Positions 9,712 through 18,217 of a stretch of DNA of 64,000 nucleotides are shown piece by piece. The DNA comes from Nocardia amikacinitolerans NBRC 108937 (lineage in GTDB: Bacteria > Actinomycetota > Actinomycetes > Mycobacteriales > Mycobacteriaceae). Made by a program: the position numbers and the translations under genes. Position 1 is the stretch's first letter, and the number at the start of each line of letters is the position of its first letter. Location: assembly GCF_001612615.1 (NCBI RefSeq), contig NZ_BDAU01000008.1:62001-126000 (forward strand), given 5' to 3'. The notes beneath the pieces were generated by a model that saw only the letters and a list, made by a program, of their open reading frames with translations, searched no databases and was not told the origin of the DNA.

Positions 9712-9929
9712 GCTTCTACGCCGCGCCGCTATCGAACGTCTCGACCGATCCGTTCGGTACCCAGCCCGGCAACTGTCGACCTCCTCGACTCCGCGTGTGC
9801 GCCCCGACAGTGACGCCGCGGGCACGCGCAGAGCACCGACCCGCTCCGGCTCACGCTGTACGGCGTGGGCCGGGGTCCGGCGAACACCTGGACGCCGCGC
9901 CGCTGCTGAACCCCACGCCCCGACGCGAT

Positions 9930-10511
9930 TCACAACTCGTCCAGCAGTTGGGCGGCGATCGCGCGCGCACGGTCGAGGCGGGCGCCCTCGCCTTCCAGCC
10001 CGGCTCGCGCTATCGCTCCTTCCAAGAGAAACGACAGGTGCTCGGCCAGCGCCTTCGCGTCCTCGCCAGGTAGCAAGTGCTCGAGGTGACCGCGCAGCAG
10101 CGACTCCACCTCTTCCTTGTGACGGCGCACCACCGCACGACCTTCGTCCCCGGCCGGTAGTTCCGCCGCCGCGTTCAGCAGCCCGCACCCGCGGAAGCCG
10201 TGCTCGTACGCCAGGGCCGCGTGGTCGGCGTAGGAGTCGAAGATCGCCAGCACACCCGCGGCCGGACCCTCGGCACGCTCCAGCCGCGCCCGGTACAGCC
10301 CGAGCCATTCCTCGTGACGGGCGTCCAGATACGCCCGCACGAGCTCCGCCTTCGACGCGAAGTTGTTGTACAGGCTCATCTTCGCCACGCCCGCATCGGC
10401 GGTGATCGTGTCGATCCCGGTCGCCGCCACCCCGTCGGCGTAGAAGCGCCGCGCCGCCGCCTCCAGCAGACGCTGCCGAGCCGGTCGACGCCGCTGACCG
10501 GATGTTTCCAT
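9930..10511 (-). CDS. TetR-family transcriptional regulator
   Basis: 193 aa. The N-terminal helix-turn-helix is clear: RQRLLEAAARRFYADG, then ITADAGVAKMSLYNNFASKAEL (~25-58). The C-terminal all-helical ligand domain contains a lone Cys (GFRGCGLLN, ~108), reminiscent of the TetR_C group that regulates redox or solvent efflux genes. It lies upstream of the EamA transporter on the same strand, a common regulator-exporter arrangement. A partial dyad sits 15 bp before its start, consistent with autoregulation. Confidence 0.9.
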   Translation of the reverse strand: METSGQRRRPARQRLLEAAARRFYADGVAATGIDTITADAGVAKMSLYNNFASKAELVRAYLDARHEEWLGLYRARLERAEGPAAGVLAIFDSYADHAALAYEHGFRGCGLLNAAAELPAGDEGRAVVRRHKEEVESLLRGHLEHLLPGEDAKALAEHLSFLLEGAIARAGLEGEGARLDRARAIAAQLLDEL

Positions 10512-10525
10512 GCCGCACCTCCAAT

Positions 10526-10545
10526 TAGGTAGGTCAGTCTACCCA
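10526..10545. promoter_or_regulatory. Imperfect dyad, candidate TetR operator
   Basis: TAGGTAG (10526-10532) and CTACCCA (10539-10545) form an inverted repeat with one mismatch and a 6-nt spacer. It lies just before the TetR start (10511) and 80 bp before the divergent sigma-factor gene. Autoregulation is inferred. Confidence 0.5.
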
Positions 10546-10627
10546 GTTAGACCTCGACTCGGTTATCCAAAACCCATCCGAATTCCGGTCCGCAGCGAAG
10601 CACCTCTTATGCGGGAGAGGTCGAAGC

Positions 10628-11290
10628 ATGTCGGATGACGAGGAGAAACGCGGCGTCATCCGGTTGCGCAGGGACCCGGCGGCGAACGGGGCGGGACCGC
10701 AGTGTTCCACGCGCGCCGAGGGCTCAGCCGCCGAACGCAGCCGCTGGCTCGCGGACCTGCTGGCGGCCGTCGGCGACGGCGACCGGGACGCGTTCACCGA
10801 CTTCTACCGCGCGACCAGCTACCGCGTGTTCGGTCTCGCGATGCGCATCGCGCGCAGCAGGGCCGCGGCCGAGGAGATCACCCAGGAGGTGTACCTCCAG
10901 GCGTGGTCGACGGCCGCGACATACGACCGCAACCGGGCCAGCCCCATCGGCTGGCTGATGATGCTCACGCACCGGCGCGCGGTCGACCGTGTCCGCGCCG
11001 AGCAGTCCACCGCCGACCGCGACATCGTGTACGGCCACAGCCACCTCGGCCGGGACCACGACATCGTCGCCGAGGAGGTCGGCCAGCGCCTCGACGAGCA
11101 ATCCGTGCTCGACTGCCTTGGCACCCTGACATCCATGCAGCGCGAAGCCCTCGCGCTGGCCTACTACAGCGGCCGCACCTACCGCGAGGTCGCCGACCAG
11201 CTCGACGTCCCACTGCCCACCGTCAAAAGCCGCATCCGCGACGGCCTGCGGCGACTCGCGACCTGCCTGTCCGGAGGTGAATCCAGTTGA
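10628..11290 (+). CDS. sigK: ECF RNA polymerase sigma factor, SigK-like
   Basis: 220 aa with a 40-residue acidic/basic N-terminal extension. Region 2 (~50-125) carries FYRATSYRVFGLAMRI and AEEITQEVYLQAW; region 4 (~160-215) carries LTSMQREALALAYYSGRTYREVA and the recognition helix VPLPTVKSRIRDGLRRL. The next gene is an RskA-type anti-sigma factor overlapping by TTGA, the classic SigK-RskA pair of Mycobacteriales. In that family the sigma factor is held at the membrane and released by proteolysis of the anti-sigma factor. GGGAGAGG precedes the ATG. The gene symbol is by family resemblance. Confidence 0.88.
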   Translation: MSDDEEKRGVIRLRRDPAANGAGPQCSTRAEGSAAERSRWLADLLAAVGDGDRDAFTDFYRATSYRVFGLAMRIARSRAAAEEITQEVYLQAWSTAATYDRNRASPIGWLMMLTHRRAVDRVRAEQSTADRDIVYGHSHLGRDHDIVAEEVGQRLDEQSVLDCLGTLTSMQREALALAYYSGRTYREVADQLDVPLPTVKSRIRDGLRRLATCLSGGESS

Positions 11291-12006
11291 TCGACGCCGA
11301 GTCTCCCGACCCGGAACTGCTCGACCTGGCTTTCCCCTATGCGATGGACGCCGTCACCGACGGCGAGCGCGCGACCATCGAAGAAAAAGTCGAGGCCGCG
11401 GACCCGACCACGGCCGCCGCCTTCGACGACACCGTGCGCGGCGTCCGCGAGACGGTGGCCGCGATGACGGTGACCGACAGTGTCGCGCCGCCCGCCGAAC
11501 TCGAGGCGGCGATCCTGTCCGCGATCGACGGTCCGGCCGTAGACGGTCCGCGCCGCGCGGGGACGCGATGGCTGGCGGCGGCCGCCGCGCTCGTCGTCGC
11601 GGTGGGCGTTGGGGTCGGCGCGGCGGTCTTCCTAGGCCGTGATCCGGCCCCGACCAGCCCCGACATCACGGCCCAGCTGGTGCAGGAACAAACCGACACC
11701 AGGACCCGCGCCGCGGCGGTCGAGGGTGGCGGGACGCTGCTGGTGACCACCTCCGCGCAACTGGGCGCCGCGACGGTGGACTTCGCCGGGGTGCCCGCGC
11801 CCGAGGAGGGACGGTCCTATCAGCTGTGGCTGGTGCCGCCGGAGGGTCCGCCGCGCTCGGTCGGGGTCCTCGCGCAGCTGCCGACCTCGGACGCGCCGTT
11901 CATCACCCGGTTCCACCCCTCGGACGCCCTTGCGATGACGATCGAACCGCCCGGCGGATCGCCGCTGCCGACATCGACACCGGTCGCCACGCTCGCCCTC
12001 GGCTGA
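11287..12006 (+). CDS. rskA: Anti-sigma-K factor RskA
   Basis: 239 aa from a TTG that overlaps the sigma-factor stop (TTGA). The N-terminal cytoplasmic domain (~1-95), beginning ELLDLAFPYAMDAVTDGERATIEEKV, is the sigma-binding part. One membrane helix (~97-119, AAAALVVAVGVGVGAAVFLG) follows, then an extracytoplasmic domain containing YQLWLVPPEG, characteristic of the RskA C-terminal domain. It inhibits the partner sigma factor until regulated intramembrane proteolysis. No protease gene is adjacent. Confidence 0.88.
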   Translation: MIDAESPDPELLDLAFPYAMDAVTDGERATIEEKVEAADPTTAAAFDDTVRGVRETVAAMTVTDSVAPPAELEAAILSAIDGPAVDGPRRAGTRWLAAAAALVVAVGVGVGAAVFLGRDPAPTSPDITAQLVQEQTDTRTRAAAVEGGGTLLVTTSAQLGAATVDFAGVPAPEEGRSYQLWLVPPEGPPRSVGVLAQLPTSDAPFITRFHPSDALAMTIEPPGGSPLPTSTPVATLALG

Positions 12007-12103
12007 TCGTTCCGGGACGCGATCGCCGATTTCGGCTCTGCGCGCCCGTCCCCGCACGTATTCTGGCCCGAATTCGGCCGACCTCACCCACGAGGAGGTG
12101 ACG

Positions 12104-12277
12104 ATGCGGCGGCGCCTGTCCATCGTGTCGCGGCACCTGTTGCGCGGACTGCTGCTGTACGGCGCGAGTGTCGGCGGTTCGACCCGCTGCCACAGCGAAT
12201 GGCTCGCCGCGGACACCGCTGCGCGGCGGTGGGATTGGTCGATACCGCACCGCTGGTACGACGCCGCGCACCGCTGA
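12104..12277 (+). CDS. Small basic protein (57 aa), unknown
   Basis: An ATG preceded by GAGGAGGTGAC, an almost ideal ribosome site at 5-6 nt spacing, opens a 57-codon frame ending at 12277, 3 bp before the convergent PhoD stop. The product is Arg/Trp/His-rich: basic N-terminus MRRRLSIVSRH, a short hydrophobic patch LLRGLLLYGA, and a Trp-rich end. No family recognised. The strong ribosome site and clean fit between neighbours argue that it is expressed; its short length argues caution. Confidence 0.5.
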   Translation: MRRRLSIVSRHLLRGLLLYGASVGGSTRCHSEWLAADTAARRWDWSIPHRWYDAAHR

Positions 12278-12280
12278 GCG

Positions 12281-13930
12281 TCAGCGCGTTCCCCGGGTCG
12301 GTCCCGCCACGATGTCGGAACCTGGCATCGGCTCGGCGGGTGCCTCCGGCCGCCACGCTTCCCGGACACCGGGCACTCCGTCCTGCACGACGAAACTCGC
12401 GCGGGTGTCGATGGGCGCGCCCGGGCGGCGGATGTACGGCACGACACGGAAGTCGTTGCGCCACAACCCGTGATCGAGTTCGACGCGGACGTAGCCGCGC
12501 TGGGCGTTGAAGAACTCGAGATCGGGATTGGCGGCGAGCAGGCGTCGTCCGACGTCGTTCATGTCCGCGCCGTCGCCCCCGCTGGTGATCGAGGTGCCGG
12601 TGAATTCCGAAGCGACCACCGGTGATTCGGGGTCGGCGTAGTCGCGGCGCAGCTGGGCCGCATGGTTCTGGTGGCGGTCGCCGGTGATCACCACCAGGTT
12701 GCGGACACCGCGGTCCGCCGCCGCGCCGAGCACGGTGTTGCGATCGGCCACGTATCCGTCCCAGGAGTCGGTGGACACCGCCAGTTCCGGTCCGGGATCG
12801 CTGTCGGTCTGGCTCATGCCCACCTGATTACCGACGATCTGCCAGCGCGCTGGCGAGGACGTGAGGCCGTCGAGCAGCCAATCGCGTTGCGCGGCACCGA
12901 GAATGGTGCGGTCGGGATCGAACCGGTCGGTGCAACCGGCGCTGACGTTGCCGCCGCAGGCCTGCGGCGTCCGGTACTGCCTGGTGTCGAGCATGGTGAT
13001 CTCCGCGAGATCACCGAACCGGTAGCGGCGGTGCAGGTGCATGCCGGAACCGCGCGGCAGCTGCGCGAGCCGCAGCGGCTGGTGTTCGTACATCGCCTGG
13101 AAGGCCGCGGCGCGGCGGCGACGGAACAGCGCGGGAATCAAGTGGATGTCGATACCGAGACCGGGCGAGCCCGCCGCCCAGTTGTTGTCGACCTCGTGAT
13201 CGTCCATGGTGACCAGCCACGGGAACGCGGCGTGCGCGTCGCGCAGCGGCTGCTCGGCCTTGTACAGCGCGTAGCGCAGCCGATAGGTCGGCAGGTCGAC
13301 CGCCTCGTCCTGGAACTCCGTGCCAAGCGAAAGTCCTTGGCGGCCTTGGGTCCACGCGCGCTCGTAGATGTAGTCGCCGAGGTGCACGACCAAGTCGAGG
13401 TCCTCCTGGGCGAGGTGCTCGTAGGCGGTGTAGTAGCCGGAACTCCAGGACTGGCAGGAGGCGAAGGCGAAGCGCATGCGCGCGGTCGGATGTCCGTGCG
13501 GCGGCGCGGTGCGGGTGCGCCCGATCGGCGAGATCACCGAGCCCGCGCGAAAACGGTAGTAGTACCAGCGATCCGGCGCGAGTCCACCGACCTCGGGGTG
13601 CACGCTGTGCGCGAGTTCACGGGTGGCGACGGCCGAACCGCGGGCCACCACCCGGTGGAAGCGCTCGTCGTCGGCGACCTCGTAGTCGATCGTCACCGGG
13701 TGGTTCATCATGCCGCCGTGGCCGTCCGGCGCGAACGGGTCCGGCGCGAGCCGGGTCCACAGGACGACGCCGTCCGGAGTCGGGTCGCCAGAAGCCACCC
13801 CGAGTGTGAACGGATCCGCCGACCAGCGCGGTGTGCGGAACCGCCCGCTGCTTGCCGCCGACGCGCCGACGAGCACCGCGGCCGACCCCGCGGCGCCGAA
13901 TCGCAACAGCTGCCGCCGAGACACGCCCAT
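12281..13930 (-). CDS. phoD: PhoD-like alkaline phosphatase/phosphodiesterase, Tat-exported
   Basis: 549 aa, full length for the family. Twin-arginine signal SRRQLLRFG (~4-12) followed by an Ala/Val core. Metallophosphatase motifs: FASCQ (~156-160, the conserved Cys before the first metal ligands), VVHLGDYIYE (~181-190), MDDHEVDNNW (~242-251) and VITGDRHQNH (~414-423). PhoD enzymes use Fe3+ and Ca2+ to release phosphate from mono- and diesters outside the membrane. The gene stands alone between two small genes. No PhoB-type box was found by eye. Confidence 0.92.
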   Translation of the reverse strand: MGVSRRQLLRFGAAGSAAVLVGASAASSGRFRTPRWSADPFTLGVASGDPTPDGVVLWTRLAPDPFAPDGHGGMMNHPVTIDYEVADDERFHRVVARGSAVATRELAHSVHPEVGGLAPDRWYYYRFRAGSVISPIGRTRTAPPHGHPTARMRFAFASCQSWSSGYYTAYEHLAQEDLDLVVHLGDYIYERAWTQGRQGLSLGTEFQDEAVDLPTYRLRYALYKAEQPLRDAHAAFPWLVTMDDHEVDNNWAAGSPGLGIDIHLIPALFRRRRAAAFQAMYEHQPLRLAQLPRGSGMHLHRRYRFGDLAEITMLDTRQYRTPQACGGNVSAGCTDRFDPDRTILGAAQRDWLLDGLTSSPARWQIVGNQVGMSQTDSDPGPELAVSTDSWDGYVADRNTVLGAAADRGVRNLVVITGDRHQNHAAQLRRDYADPESPVVASEFTGTSITSGGDGADMNDVGRRLLAANPDLEFFNAQRGYVRVELDHGLWRNDFRVVPYIRRPGAPIDTRASFVVQDGVPGVREAWRPEAPAEPMPGSDIVAGPTRGTR

Positions 13931-14004
13931 AAATCACGGTACATCGGTTCGGGCGCGACTCTCCGCCGCCGATCGCGAGGCGCTCGGCGGGACACCGGCG
14001 CGTG

Positions 14005-14256
14005 TCAGGCGCCCTGCAGCCGGATCTCGCTGGAGAGTTCCGCCGCCAGCTCGCTCAACTTTGTCCGATCCGGATCGGCTCCGGCGCGGCCGGCGATCTC
14101 GTCCCTGGTCGCGATGGTCAGGCCGTCGGGGGAGCCCTCGGCTATCTCGACGCGACCCTCGAGCAGCACCAGGCAAGCGTCGGCGCTCGCGCCGAGCAGG
14201 TCGCGCAGATCGCTCTCGGTGACGGTGGTGTGCGGGCGCTTCGCGTTGTCGTCCAT
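14005..14256 (-). CDS. Hypothetical protein, 83 aa
   Basis: ATG at 14256; product begins MDDNAKRPHTTVTESDL and ends SSEIRLQGA. It is acidic, probably mixed alpha/beta (DACLVLLEGRVEIAE), with a single Cys and no membrane segment. A longer version with 15 extra N-terminal residues is possible but lacks a good ribosome site. Divergent from the PAS-ANTAR gene with about 95 bp between, so a shared promoter region is likely. No family recognised. Confidence 0.55.
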   Translation of the reverse strand: MDDNAKRPHTTVTESDLRDLLGASADACLVLLEGRVEIAEGSPDGLTIATRDEIAGRAGADPDRTKLSELAAELSSEIRLQGA

Positions 14257-14351
14257 GCCAACCGGGTGCCCGGCCATCCGGGCGGGAAACCAGGATGCCA
14301 ACTGTTTGCTGTCGAGGTCGGGGTTGGCATGGCAAAGGGCATACTTGTTCC

Positions 14352-15038
14352 GTGACGGACATGGGTGAGCTGACCTCCGAGACCCCCGCGGGTGTGGTCG
14401 CGCACGTGGTGAGCGTCGGCCGTCCGCAGGTCGCGGGGACTTTCCGCTTCTGGTTCGCCGACCAGCGCTGGGAGTGGTCCGATGAGGTCGCCCTCATGTA
14501 CGGGTACACGCCGGGCAGCGTCACGCCGACCACCCAGCTGTTGCTGTCGCACAAACATCCCGCCGACCGCGAGCTCGTCGCCGACGCCATCGCCGACGCG
14601 CAGCGCAATGCCGCGCCGTTCTGCAGCAGGCACCGCATCGTCGACACGACCGGCCGGGTCCATCCCGTGCTGGTGCTCGGCGACATGATGACCGACGACG
14701 CGGGCAACCCCATCGGCACCGCCGGCTACTACATCGATCTCACCGACGCCATCGACGAGCAACGCAGGGAGACTCTGGACGAGGCGCTGCCCGAGCTGTT
14801 CGAGGCCCGCGCGGTGATCGAGCAGGCCAAGGGCGTCCTGATGAGCGTGTACAGCATCAACGCCGATCAGGCGTTTCGCGTGCTGCGCTGGCGGTCCCAG
14901 GAGACCAACATCAAACTGCGCACCCTCGCCGCGCAGCTGCTCACCGAACTCAGCGCGCTGCCGCCGGTGGGCCCCGGGGTGCAGACCGCGTTCGATCACC
15001 TGTTGCTCACGTTGCACCAACGCATCGCGCCGGAGTAA
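14352..15038 (+). CDS. PAS-ANTAR domain protein (candidate RNA-binding antiterminator)
   Basis: About 228 aa from a GTG at 14352 (AAAGGG about 11 nt upstream); an ATG 9 nt later is the alternative. N-terminal PAS-like domain (~25-130) with FRFWFADQRWEWSDEVALMYGY; C-terminal ANTAR domain (~145-205) with IEQAKGVLMSVYSINADQAFRVLRW, the RNA-binding three-helix fold that stabilises antiterminator hairpins. PAS-ANTAR proteins are common in actinobacteria, and their targets are mostly unknown. It is followed by dps and a STAS-like/HATPase gene, suggesting a general stress setting. Confidence 0.9.
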   Translation: MTDMGELTSETPAGVVAHVVSVGRPQVAGTFRFWFADQRWEWSDEVALMYGYTPGSVTPTTQLLLSHKHPADRELVADAIADAQRNAAPFCSRHRIVDTTGRVHPVLVLGDMMTDDAGNPIGTAGYYIDLTDAIDEQRRETLDEALPELFEARAVIEQAKGVLMSVYSINADQAFRVLRWRSQETNIKLRTLAAQLLTELSALPPVGPGVQTAFDHLLLTLHQRIAPE

Positions 15039-15117
15039 GGGGCGCCGGTCCGATTCGACACTGCGAAGCTGGGTAGCCCGTCGTTGACACGGACCGACGA
15101 CGAGAAAGGCATGAGCG

Positions 15118-15597
15118 ATGACTCAGCCCATCACGAGCACCCTCGATCCGGAACAGCAGCGCATCGCGGGCGAGGCCCTGCGCGGCACCGTGGTCGACCT
15201 GATCGACCTCTCGTTGATCGCCAAGCAGGCGCACTGGAACGTGATCGGCCGGAACTTCCGCTCGGTACATCTGGCACTGGACGAACTGGTGACCGCGGCA
15301 CGTGAGTTCACCGATTCGGCGGCCGAGCGCGCCACCGCGGTCGGCGTGAGCCCGGACGGACGGGCCGCGACCGTTGCCGAGAAGTCCGGCGCGATCGGCT
15401 TTCCCGACGGCTGGCAGCAGGACACCGAGGTCATCGACGCGGTGGTCGGCAACCTGGCCGCGGTGATCTCCCGGCTGCGCGAGCGGATCGATGCCACCGA
15501 GAAGGCCGATCCGGTGACCCAGGATTTGTTCATCGAGATCGCCGCGCGCCTCGAGCAGCTGCACTGGATGTGGCAGGCGCAGCTGGCGACGGCGTGA
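15118..15597 (+). CDS. dps: Dps-family DNA-binding ferritin-like protein
   Basis: 159 aa, normal for Dps. Ferroxidase ligands are visible: KQAHWNVIG (first His), SVHLALDEL (second His and Asp 4 residues later), then a downstream Asp/Glu in TDSAAERA. Dps forms 12-mers that oxidise and store iron with peroxide and protect DNA in starvation. The N-terminal tail is short and not Lys-rich, so DNA binding may be weak. AGAAAGG lies upstream of the ATG. Co-oriented with the PAS-ANTAR gene and the following regulator. Confidence 0.93.
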   Translation: MTQPITSTLDPEQQRIAGEALRGTVVDLIDLSLIAKQAHWNVIGRNFRSVHLALDELVTAAREFTDSAAERATAVGVSPDGRAATVAEKSGAIGFPDGWQQDTEVIDAVVGNLAAVISRLRERIDATEKADPVTQDLFIEIAARLEQLHWMWQAQLATA

Positions 15598-15653
15598 GCG
15601 GGATAGGCCACCGCTCGCGCGCCGCCGACCGGCGCGGGGCGGATGGAGGGCAG

Positions 15654-16412
15654 ATGTCCGGGTCCCGTCGTGGCGCACTGCTTTGGCGCCCTTCCGAACT
15701 GGCCGGTTGCACGGTTCTCCGGCCGAGCGGAATGCTGGACTGGGACGGATATCGCCGATTCGGCGACGACCTGGTGCGGTACGCCGTCGAGCGCCCGCGC
15801 GCGGTGATCGTGGTCGTCGACGATCTCGATCTGGTCGAGGACGCCGTGGCGACGGCGTGCGCGTCCGCCCGGGTGCGGGTCAGCGACTGGCCGCACGTGC
15901 CGATCGTGCTGGTGGCCGCCGGGCTGGCGAACCCGACGGCGACCGTCGCGGCCAGGCACCGGGTGCCGACGTTCCCGTCCATCGAGGACGCGCTGCGGAG
16001 CCTGCCGCCCGCGCCGCCGCGGCGCGAGGCATCGATCGAACTGGCGCCGAGCACGGTCTCCTCGATGCACGCCAGACAGTTCGTGACCCGCGTGTGCGAT
16101 CGCTGGGAGGTCGGCCCGGTCCGCACGGACGCGCTGCTGGTGGCCACCGAACTGGTGGAGAACGCGCTGCTGCACGCCTTCGGCGAGCTGCTCCTGCGCT
16201 TGGAATGCCAGGGCAACTCGCTCACGATCGCGGTGGCTGACGCCGATCCGCAAGAGGCGATGTTGCGTGAACCGGCCGCCGGGCATCCGGCCAGGTTCGG
16301 TTTGCACGTGGTGGCCTCGCTGGCGCGGGCGTGGGGTTGCGCGCCGCGCTGGCCGGTCGGCAAGGTGGTGTGGGCGACGCTGGCGGATCAGCGGCGCTCG
16401 CTGCTGTTGTGA
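15654..16412 (+). CDS. Anti-sigma-type regulator: STAS-like N-terminus plus HATPase_c kinase domain
   Basis: 252 aa from ATG 15654 with GGAGGG just upstream. The N-terminal ~110 residues (CTVLRPSGMLDWDGYRRFGDDLVRY, VIVVVDDLDL) look like a STAS/anti-anti-sigma fold. The C-terminal part has the GHKL ATPase N-box ELVENALLHAF (~165-175) and a G-box FGLHVVASLARAWG, as in RsbW/SpoIIAB-like serine kinases. Combining both partners of a sigma switch in one chain suggests self-contained partner switching. The ATP lid looks short, so kinase activity is uncertain. The target sigma factor is not identified here. Confidence 0.8.
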   Translation: MSGSRRGALLWRPSELAGCTVLRPSGMLDWDGYRRFGDDLVRYAVERPRAVIVVVDDLDLVEDAVATACASARVRVSDWPHVPIVLVAAGLANPTATVAARHRVPTFPSIEDALRSLPPAPPRREASIELAPSTVSSMHARQFVTRVCDRWEVGPVRTDALLVATELVENALLHAFGELLLRLECQGNSLTIAVADADPQEAMLREPAAGHPARFGLHVVASLARAWGCAPRWPVGKVVWATLADQRRSLLL

Positions 16413-16429
16413 GTGTGTCGAATGTCGGC

Positions 16430-16470
16430 CCCGGCCGCCGCGCTCCCATCCGGTGAGCGCGGCGGCCGGG
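16430..16470. terminator. Perfect 16-bp hairpin between convergent genes
   Basis: CCCGGCCGCCGCGCTC (16430-16445) pairs perfectly with 16455-16470 across a 9-nt loop, 17 bp after the HATPase stop and 19 bp before the stop of the convergent TerD-AIM24 gene. Likely works in both directions. Confidence 0.85.
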
Positions 16471-16489
16471 ATCGGCCCGACGGGCCGTT

Positions 16490-18217
16490 TCAGCCGAACA
16501 GGCCGCCGAGCACGCCGCCGCTCTGCCCGGCCTGCTGCCCACCGCCTGCGCCGCCGATCAGCCCGCCGGGCGGCAGTTCTGAAGGCTGCACGATGACGAA
16601 GCCGCGGCCGGAGAACGCCAGCGTCAGGCCTTCGCCGGTGCTGCGGCCCATCAGCCTGCCGAGACCGAACGAGTCGTTGCGCTTGATGCCCGTCTGCAAG
16701 CTCGACGACCACGCCACCGCCGCCTGCGGATCGGCGTAGGTCGGCTGGTCGACGTTCAGCACCACCGGCGTGCCGTGGGTGGTGATGGCGATCCGGCCAC
16801 GTCCGGTGAACACGCAGTTGAAGAGCCCGGCGTTGCTCGCGAATCCGGCCGCGCCCTGCACCATCTTGATGTCGTAGCGCAGCGTGGAGTCGAATGCGAG
16901 CACATTGGCGCCGTTGATGGTCAGGCCGTCGCTGCCGTCCAGATCGATGATGTGCACGTCGGCGGCGGCGTTGGCCAGGAACAGGTCGCCGCGGCCGGAG
17001 ACCTTCATCAGCGGAACGCCCTCGCCGGTCAGCCGCTGCTGGATGGCGCGGCCGATGCCGCCGGAGCCCAGCGCCTGGAACTGGAGTTCACCCTGGTAGG
17101 CGACCATCGACCCGGCGCGAGCCATGACCTCGCCCGCGAGGCCGACCTTGACCATCTTGCCGCCCTGTTTCTGGATGCCGACACCGCCGACCTCGGCGTG
17201 ACTCGGGTTGAACAGATCGCTCTGCATCGGCAGCGCTCCTTGCTGGGGTGTCGACATCGGCGGGGGAGGTACCGCGCCGGGCGGAGGGTAGGTGGGGCTC
17301 GCGGGCGAGCCGTACGCCGGGGCGTTCGGGTAAGTCGGAGGCGGGGTTGTCTGCGGGCCGTACGCGGGGCCCGAAGGCGGGGCGCTGTAGCCGGACGGTG
17401 GGGGCGGGCTTGTCGGCGAACCGTGCGTGGGGCCCGAGGCGTTGTAGCCGCCGGACGGTGCGGGTTCGGCCGGGTATGCCGGGGGCGGACTTGTCTGCGG
17501 GCCGTACGCGGGGCCCCAGGTCGGGGCGCCGTATCCACCGGAGGCTGGTGGAGGTGCGGTGGGGTACGCCGGGGGTGGCGCGGCAGGTGAGCCGTACGCG
17601 GACGATGGCGCGGCCTGGGACGCCGCGGGCGGTGCGGGTTCGTCGTCGACGTTCACGCCGAACGCCCTGGCGATCCCGGCGAGCCCGTCGTCGTAGCCCT
17701 GGCCGACGGCGCGGATCTTCCACGAGCCGCCGCGGCGGTAGATCTCCACGCACACGACGGCCGTCTCGGTGCTGAGGCCGGTCATCGGGAAAGTGACCGT
17801 GCCCGAATCGGATCCGATCGTCGCGGTGAGCGAGCCTGCGCCCGCGAAGGTGGGCGGGCCGCTGCCGTCCAGGCTGGCGGTCACGACGACCTTGTCCACG
17901 TCGGCGGGCAGCGCGGAGGTCCGCACGTCGACCATGTCGCCCGCGCCGCGCCCGTGCCGGTAGGTGACGCCGGGCCCGACGGGTTGGTTGAAGAAGACGA
18001 AATCGCCGTCGGACCGCACCCGGCCCGCCGCGTTCAGCAGCAGCGCGGAGACGTCGACGGGTGCGGTGCAGGTGACGGTGACTGTCATCCGGTCGGCGGG
18101 CGCGGGCCGGTTCTCGCCACGAACCAACGCGGTCACGCTGGGCCCGCCGTCGCGCTGGGTGGCCAGGACATCGAACTCATGGTCACGAGTGTGTCTCGCA
18201 TCCGCGCCGTTCGCCAC
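16490..18217 (-). CDS. TerD-domain/AIM24-domain fusion with proline-rich linker
   Basis: 575 aa. The N-terminal TerD domain (~27-190) contains ALVRGENRP and FVFFNQPVGPG, and GDMVDVRTSALPADVDKVVVTASLDG with acidic Ca2+-binding-type loops. A ~140-residue Pro/Tyr/Gly/Ser-rich linker follows (many PPPAYP and AYGSP units). The C-terminal AIM24 domain (~335-560) contains VKVGLAGEVMARAGSMVAYQG and ends in a Gly-rich tail with GGLIGGAGGG. TerD proteins belong to the tellurite/stress system, and AIM24 is a beta-helical trimer family. The GTG at 18217 has GGGGGA close upstream; a GTG at 18136 directly before TALVRG is an alternative start. Confidence 0.88.
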   Translation of the reverse strand: MANGADARHTRDHEFDVLATQRDGGPSVTALVRGENRPAPADRMTVTVTCTAPVDVSALLLNAAGRVRSDGDFVFFNQPVGPGVTYRHGRGAGDMVDVRTSALPADVDKVVVTASLDGSGPPTFAGAGSLTATIGSDSGTVTFPMTGLSTETAVVCVEIYRRGGSWKIRAVGQGYDDGLAGIARAFGVNVDDEPAPPAASQAAPSSAYGSPAAPPPAYPTAPPPASGGYGAPTWGPAYGPQTSPPPAYPAEPAPSGGYNASGPTHGSPTSPPPPSGYSAPPSGPAYGPQTTPPPTYPNAPAYGSPASPTYPPPGAVPPPPMSTPQQGALPMQSDLFNPSHAEVGGVGIQKQGGKMVKVGLAGEVMARAGSMVAYQGELQFQALGSGGIGRAIQQRLTGEGVPLMKVSGRGDLFLANAAADVHIIDLDGSDGLTINGANVLAFDSTLRYDIKMVQGAAGFASNAGLFNCVFTGRGRIAITTHGTPVVLNVDQPTYADPQAAVAWSSSLQTGIKRNDSFGLGRLMGRSTGEGLTLAFSGRGFVIVQPSELPPGGLIGGAGGGQQAGQSGGVLGGLFG

